NCBI GenBank assembly: GCA_934636325.1
Contig: CAKUAK010000069.1
Location: forward strand, 1-18,803
Origin: an uncultured Eubacteriales bacterium
Lineage (GTDB): Bacteria; Bacillota; Clostridia; Oscillospirales; Butyricicoccaceae
Reading direction: 5' to 3'
DNA: 18,803 nucleotides
In this document: piece by piece, positions 14,634 to 18,803 of the stretch
Position numbering within the stretch: the stretch's first letter is position 1
Layout: each line of letters begins with the position of its first letter
Notes under the pieces: generated by a model
What the model was told of the DNA's origin: nothing
Seen by the model: only the letters and a program-made list of their open reading frames with translations
The model's database searches: none
Made by a program: the position numbers and the translations under genes

Positions 14634-15556
14634 TGCCTATCACCCGTGCAAAAGGTTTTTTCGTAAAAGAGCGCCGGCCGGCCGTCGACGTCGAGCCTGC
14701 CGCTTCTCGACAGCACGGCAAGACGCCCGTCGGGGGCATAAAGGGCGCAGAGGGTGCCGTCTTCCTCCGGTACAGCGCCCGATGATATCATTTTTTGATC
14801 GATAAACGCGCCGTTGAGCGCGCGTTTAAGTCCGTTTTCATTGAGAACTATCCGCGGCAGATGGGCGAAGATCTTCTCCATCGGGATAAGGACCTCTTCA
14901 GCCCTTCCCTCGGCCGCCAGGGCCGAAAGCTCTTCGAATCCCACAGCCTGTGAGATATCAAAGCTGCCCGAGCTCAGCCTTTCGAGGCTGTCCATAACGG
15001 CGCCACAGCCCAGCTTTGCTCCGATATCATGGCAAAGCGTCCGTATATACGTCCCCTTCGAGCAGGAAACGTCGAACACCCCGCGCTGCCCGTCGAAGGA
15101 CAGCAGCCCGATATCGCTTATATCTATCCACCGGCTCTCGCGCTCGACCTCTATGCCCTGACGCGCAAGGTCATAGAGCCGCACTCCGTCCTTCTGGATG
15201 GCCGAATACATGGGCGGCGTCTGTTCATATCCGCCGCGGAAGCTGTCGATCACCTCGCGCAGCGCCGGCTCGCCCGGCAGCTCACAGCCTGTGGATTTAA
15301 CATCTCCCCAGATATCAAGCGTATCCGAGACGCATCCCAGCCTTATCCCGGCGCGATACCGCTTCTCTCCGGCCAAAAGATAATCGGAGGCCTTTGTCGC
15401 CGCGCCGCAGAGCACGACCAGGACGCCGGTGGCCATCGGATCGAGTGTCCCGGCGTGACCCAGCTTGCGCATTTTGAGTATGCCGCGCAGCTTGGCTATG
15501 ACGTCATGCGAGGTGAAATCCTGCGGCTTGTTGAAAACGATGACGCCGTCAAGCAT
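14630..15556 (-). CDS. truB: tRNA pseudouridine(55) synthase
   Basis: TruB makes pseudouridine 55 in the T loop of tRNAs. The 308-residue protein starts MLDGVIVFNKPQDFTSHDV and carries the catalytic motif GHAGTLDP with D39, followed by ATGVLVV, as in the family. Further landmarks are RYRAGIRLGCVSDTLD, GGYEQTPPMYSAIQKDG and CSKGTYIRTLCHDIG. A small C-terminal domain (about 250-308) follows. AGAGG lies nine bases before the ATG. The start overlaps the nrnA stop by eight bases and the stop overlaps the ribF start by four. Confidence 0.96.
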   Translation of the reverse strand: MLDGVIVFNKPQDFTSHDVIAKLRGILKMRKLGHAGTLDPMATGVLVVLCGAATKASDYLLAGEKRYRAGIRLGCVSDTLDIWGDVKSTGCELPGEPALREVIDSFRGGYEQTPPMYSAIQKDGVRLYDLARQGIEVERESRWIDISDIGLLSFDGQRGVFDVSCSKGTYIRTLCHDIGAKLGCGAVMDSLERLSSGSFDISQAVGFEELSALAAEGRAEEVLIPMEKIFAHLPRIVLNENGLKRALNGAFIDQKMISSGAVPEEDGTLCALYAPDGRLAVLSRSGRLDVDGRPALFYEKTFCTGDRQ

Positions 15557-16496
15557 TGATCTTTTCCTCTATGGCCCTGCGGACGACCCCGGCCGCCCGG
15601 GCGGCCGTCGTATCATGCAGGGTGCATCCGGCCGCGCCGGCATGTCCGCCGCCGCCGAAGATCGCGCATATCTCGGAAACATTGTATTTTCCCGATCTCA
15701 TAGAGACCTTGAAATCGCCGCGCTTAGTCGTTTCGGTCAGCAGAGCGCCGACCTCGACCCCCTTGATCTGGGTTATAAGGGACGAAAGATTATCCAGATC
15801 GTCGTCCGATGCGCCGATGCGCTCTATATCGTCTCTCGTTATGACGGCGACGGCGACCCGGCCCCCGGAGGTTATATCCATCTCCGAGTATATGTAGCCC
15901 TCGAGCTCGGTGCGGGCCCTGGACTTCTGCCTGAAGCAGCAGTAATTTATATCTCGCCAGTCGGCGCCCGCCTCGAAACAGGCCATTGCCACCCGGTGGG
16001 TCCTGACCGTCGTGTTGTCAAAGCAGAAGCAGCCGGTATCGGTCGAGACCGCGGTATAGACGGCGTCGGCCATCTCCTGTGTGAAAATGCAGCCCAGCGC
16101 CTGGAGCAGCTCATAGACTATCTCGCCGCAGGCCGCCGACTCGGCCTCGCAGTAGCCCAGCGTACCGAAATCCTTAAAGGAGGGGTGATGGTCTATCGCA
16201 AGGTCGATATGCTCGGGCGCGCCGGCGCAGAGCAGAACGCGGTCGGCCACGTCGACGGCGCAGACATACTTAGCCTCGAAGCCTTCGGGCTGCCACAGCG
16301 GCGATACCATGCTCTCAAAGCGGGAGGTGATATCGCTGTTGTAAAACAGATAGGCTCGCTTGCCCAGCTGACGCAGGCCGAGGCAGAGCGCCGCGGCCGA
16401 GCCGAGGGTATCGCCGTCCGGCCTCTTATGGGTCAGGATAACGATATCGTCGGCAGCCTTAAGGGCGCTTACCGTATCATTAAAAGTTATCTTCAT
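15549..16496 (-). CDS. nrnA: DHH family phosphoesterase, NrnA-like oligoribonuclease/pAp phosphatase
   Basis: NrnA-type enzymes degrade nano-RNAs to mononucleotides and dephosphorylate pAp. The 315-residue protein shows the DHH-domain motifs THKRPDGDTLGS (22-33), VDVAD (81-85) and IDHHPSF (101-107), and ends in a DHHA1 domain with GGGGHAGAAG that binds the substrate. All four metal-binding motifs are present. The ATG at 16496 is preferred: a GAGGA site lies eight bases before it and the usual protein begins near there. ATGs at 16511 and 16526 are in frame but lack better ribosome-binding sites. It overlaps the end of rbfA by 17 bases and the start of truB by eight. This is the standard neighbourhood for nrnA in Bacillota. 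Confidence 0.92.
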   Translation of the reverse strand: MKITFNDTVSALKAADDIVILTHKRPDGDTLGSAAALCLGLRQLGKRAYLFYNSDITSRFESMVSPLWQPEGFEAKYVCAVDVADRVLLCAGAPEHIDLAIDHHPSFKDFGTLGYCEAESAACGEIVYELLQALGCIFTQEMADAVYTAVSTDTGCFCFDNTTVRTHRVAMACFEAGADWRDINYCCFRQKSRARTELEGYIYSEMDITSGGRVAVAVITRDDIERIGASDDDLDNLSSLITQIKGVEVGALLTETTKRGDFKVSMRSGKYNVSEICAIFGGGGHAGAAGCTLHDTTAARAAGVVRRAIEEKINA

Positions 16497-16869
16497 CCTC
16501 TGTATCCTCATCTTCGTCGTCATCATGCTTTATATCCAGCTCGTTTATCAGCTGTGATATGTGAACGCCGTATGATATCGAATCATCGACGACAAAAATA
16601 AGCTCGGGGGTATAGCGAAGGGTCATGCGGTGGGCCAGCTCGCGCCTCAGGAATCCCGAGACCGATTTGAGGCCCTTTTTGAGCTCCTTGGCGTCATAGC
16701 TGCCCAGCACCGACACATAGACCTTGCACCACCGCAGATCGGTCGTCGCCTCGCACCGCAGGATGCTTATCATGCATCCCGTCAGGCGGGGGTCCTTGAC
16801 CGTCGGAAGTATCTCCGCCAGGCATTTCATTATTTCTTCGTTTATTCTGGCATTTCTGTTTCCGGCCAA
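16480..16869 (-). CDS. rbfA: 30S ribosome-binding factor A
   Basis: RbfA binds the 30S subunit late in assembly and helps mature the 16S rRNA 5' end. The 129-residue protein has the KH-like core, with RINEEIMKCLAEIL (8-21), the DPRL turn and KGLKSVSGFLRRELA (65-79). The start codon is TTG at 16869, ten bases after AGGAG; there is no suitable ATG nearby. The final residues are very acidic (HDDDEDEDTEDEDNF), and the DNA for this tail also supplies the ribosome-binding site and start of nrnA. It lies 16 bases behind infB. Confidence 0.94.
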   Translation of the reverse strand: MAGNRNARINEEIMKCLAEILPTVKDPRLTGCMISILRCEATTDLRWCKVYVSVLGSYDAKELKKGLKSVSGFLRRELAHRMTLRYTPELIFVVDDSISYGVHISQLINELDIKHDDDEDEDTEDEDNF

Positions 16870-16885
16870 ATTAAATCAACTCCTG

Positions 16886-18803
16886 TTAAAGGGCTATCTG
16901 CTCCATGACAAAGGCCTCGACGACGTCGCCTTCCTTGATGTCGTTATAGCGTTCGAAGCTCATGCCGCATTCGAAACCGGCAGAGACCTCTTTGACGTCG
17001 TCCTTGAACCTCTTGAGTGTGGCCAGCGCGCCTTCATGTATGACGATATTGTCGCGGACGATCCTGACGCTCTCGTTGCGCTGCATCTTGCCGTCGAGGA
17101 CATATGCACCGGCGATCGTGCCGACACCCGATACCTTGAAGGTCTGGCGGATCTCGGCATGACCGATGACCGTCTCCTTGAACTTGGGCGCGAGCATGCC
17201 GCGCATGGCCTGCTCGATCTCCTCGATGCAGTCATAGATGATCCTGTAAAGGCGGATATCGACATGGTCGCGCTGGGCGTTCTGAACGGCGTTGGAATCG
17301 GGCCGGACGTTGAAGCCGACGATTATCGCGCCCGAAGCCGCCGCCAGCATGACGTCCGATTCGTTTATGCCGCCGACACCCGAATGGATGACCTTGACCT
17401 GTACCTCTTCGTTGGATATCTTCTCCAGCGAGGATTTGACGGCCTCGGCCGAGCCCTGTACGTCGGCCTTGACGATGATATTAAGTGTCTTGACCTGTCC
17501 CTGTTCGATCTGCGAGAAGAGATTTTCAAGGGTGACCTTCTGGGTGCTGTTGGCGCGCTGCTCTTTTTCCTCTGCCTTGCGCTGCTCGGCAAGGGTGCGG
17601 GCCATCCTTTCATCCTCTACAGAATAGAAGATATCGCCCGCGCTGGGGACCTCCGAAAGGCCGATGATCTCGACAGGCATGGACGGCCCGGCCGATTCGA
17701 CCTTCTTATTCTTATCGTCGGTCATGGCCCTTATGCGTCCGACCGATGTTCCGGCGATGACTATATCGCCCATTTTAAGGGTACCGTTCTGGACAAGGAC
17801 CGTGGCGACGGGACCGCGGCCGCGGTCCAGCTTGGCCTCGATGACCGTGCCCTTGGCGGCGCGGTTGGGGTTAGCCTTGAGTTCCTGCATCTCGGCGGTC
17901 AGAAGGATCATCTCAAGCAGATTGTCGATGCCCTCGCCCTTGATGGCCGAGATTTTGCACACTATGGTGCTGCCGCCCCACTCTTCGGGGACGAGCTCAT
18001 ACTCGGTCAGCTGCTGCATGATGCGGTCGGGGTTTGCGCCCTCTTTATCCATCTTATTGACGGCGACGATGATGGGCACTCCGGCGGCCTTGGCGTGGTT
18101 TATGGCCTCTATGGTCTGAGGCATGATGCCGTCGTCGGCGGCAACGACCAGTATGGCGATATCTGTGACCTGCGCGCCCCTTGCCCTCATGGATGTGAAG
18201 GCGGCGTGTCCCGGGGTATCAAGGAAGGTTATCTCCTTGCCGTTTACCTTGACACGGTAGGCGCCGATATGCTGTGTGATGCCGCCGGCCTCGCCGGAGG
18301 CGACGTTGGTATTTCTGATGGCGTCGAGCAGCGAGGTCTTGCCGTGGTCGACATGACCCATAACGACGACGACGGGGGCGCGCTCGACCAGATCCTCTTC
18401 GCGGTCGGCGCTCTCGTCAAAGAGACGTTCCTCTATGGTGACGACAACCTCTTTTTCTACCGTCGCGCCCAGCTCCATGGCCACCAGCGATGCCGTATCG
18501 AAGTCGATATTCTCGGAGACCGAGGCCATGACACCGATCTTCATCAGCTCCTTGATGACGACAGCGGCCGTCTTTTTGAGCCTGAGGGCCAGCTCGCCCA
18601 CCGAGATCTCCTCGGGGATCATTACCTTCAGCGGGGCCTTCTTGGCCTGTGCCTGAGCCTGGAGCCTGCGCATCTTCTCCTGCTCTTCCTGGCGGCGCTT
18701 ATTGCTGTTATACTGCTGGCGCTTCTGCGAGTTCTGCTTGATCTTCTGCTTGCCCGAAGCATTCTGGATCTTGTCTGTATCCTCGGGCGAGAGGGTGTCA
18801 AGG
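16886..18803 (-). CDS. infB: Translation initiation factor IF-2, N-terminus cut by the window edge
   Basis: IF-2 is the GTPase that brings initiator tRNA to the 30S subunit. The frame is open to position 18803 with no stop; an internal Met at 18673 is not the start. About 638 residues are visible, and the missing N-terminus lies outside the window. The visible start is a lysine- and glutamine-rich linker, then an IF-2N-type domain (PEEISVGELALRLKKTAAVV). Numbered from the Met at 18673, the G domain follows: G1 GHVDHGKT (106-113), GGITQHIGAY (130-139), DTPGH (152-156), NKMD (206-209) and a SAIKGEG G5 motif. Domains II to IV complete the protein. It heads the infB-rbfA-nrnA-truB-ribF-M20 transcription unit; any promoter lies to the right, outside the window. 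Confidence 0.97.
   Translation of the reverse strand, partial: LDTLSPEDTDKIQNASGKQKIKQNSQKRQQYNSNKRRQEEQEKMRRLQAQAQAKKAPLKVMIPEEISVGELALRLKKTAAVVIKELMKIGVMASVSENIDFDTASLVAMELGATVEKEVVVTIEERLFDESADREEDLVERAPVVVVMGHVDHGKTSLLDAIRNTNVASGEAGGITQHIGAYRVKVNGKEITFLDTPGHAAFTSMRARGAQVTDIAILVVAADDGIMPQTIEAINHAKAAGVPIIVAVNKMDKEGANPDRIMQQLTEYELVPEEWGGSTIVCKISAIKGEGIDNLLEMILLTAEMQELKANPNRAAKGTVIEAKLDRGRGPVATVLVQNGTLKMGDIVIAGTSVGRIRAMTDDKNKKVESAGPSMPVEIIGLSEVPSAGDIFYSVEDERMARTLAEQRKAEEKEQRANSTQKVTLENLFSQIEQGQVKTLNIIVKADVQGSAEAVKSSLEKISNEEVQVKVIHSGVGGINESDVMLAAASGAIIVGFNVRPDSNAVQNAQRDHVDIRLYRIIYDCIEEIEQAMRGMLAPKFKETVIGHAEIRQTFKVSGVGTIAGAYVLDGKMQRNESVRIVRDNIVIHEGALATLKRFKDDVKEVSAGFECGMSFERYNDIKEGDVVEAFVMEQIAL

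Noticed and set aside
18674..18803. Short lysine/glutamine-rich stretch as a separate gene or repeat
   Set aside because: It is in frame with infB with no stop, and such linkers are usual in IF-2 N-termini.

Overview
The window looks like a chromosomal segment of a GC-rich member of the Bacillota, most likely class Clostridia. This is inferred from four things: a glmS ribozyme upstream of glmS, a SigH-like sigma factor, a CxxC-x17-CxxC zinc-ribbon protein, and the gene order infB-rbfA-nrnA-truB-ribF. I cannot place it to family. Most genes are housekeeping genes on the minus strand. I see no rRNA, tRNA, CRISPR array, insertion sequence or prophage gene.

Left region (1-4200): a DUF3100 membrane protein and the first codons of a second gene run leftwards from a promoter near 1034-1062. 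Divergently, a glycerate 2-kinase and a YtcJ-like amidohydrolase form a two-gene plus-strand operon with its own promoter (1312-1340) and terminator (about 4156-4201). The roughly 500-base gap between the two units is AT-rich and holds both promoters. The four genes could serve import and breakdown of an unknown small molecule, but this is only a context inference.

Region 4200-5350: a convergent gap with two terminators flanking an orphan 10-bp inverted repeat, then a small zinc-ribbon protein and a SigH-like sigma factor. The sigma gene has a near-consensus promoter but no good ribosome-binding site at its first ATG.

Region 5350-11081: glmS preceded by an intact-looking glmS ribozyme. Upstream of that come glmM, ruvB, ruvA and ruvC, all on the minus strand. 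A strong internal promoter precedes ruvA, and a hairpin terminator separates glmM from the ribozyme. GlmS and GlmM catalyse successive steps towards UDP-GlcNAc; the ribozyme gives glmS feedback control by glucosamine-6-phosphate. RuvABC is the Holliday-junction machinery.

Region 11082-12230: a single plus-strand gene, divergent from ruvC, encoding a HAD-type phosphatase fused to a VOC (glyoxalase-like) domain. It has a clear extended -10 promoter, a palindromic leader and a bidirectional terminator.

Right region (12253-18803): the minus-strand infB-rbfA-nrnA-truB-ribF operon, ending in a membrane-anchored M20 peptidase whose start overlaps the ribF stop. Gene junctions are tight or overlapping. 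infB runs off the right edge. I found no clear new multi-gene system. The best candidates for a second look are the DUF3100/glycerate kinase/amidohydrolase locus, the HAD-VOC fusion with its palindrome, and the ribF-coupled M20 peptidase.
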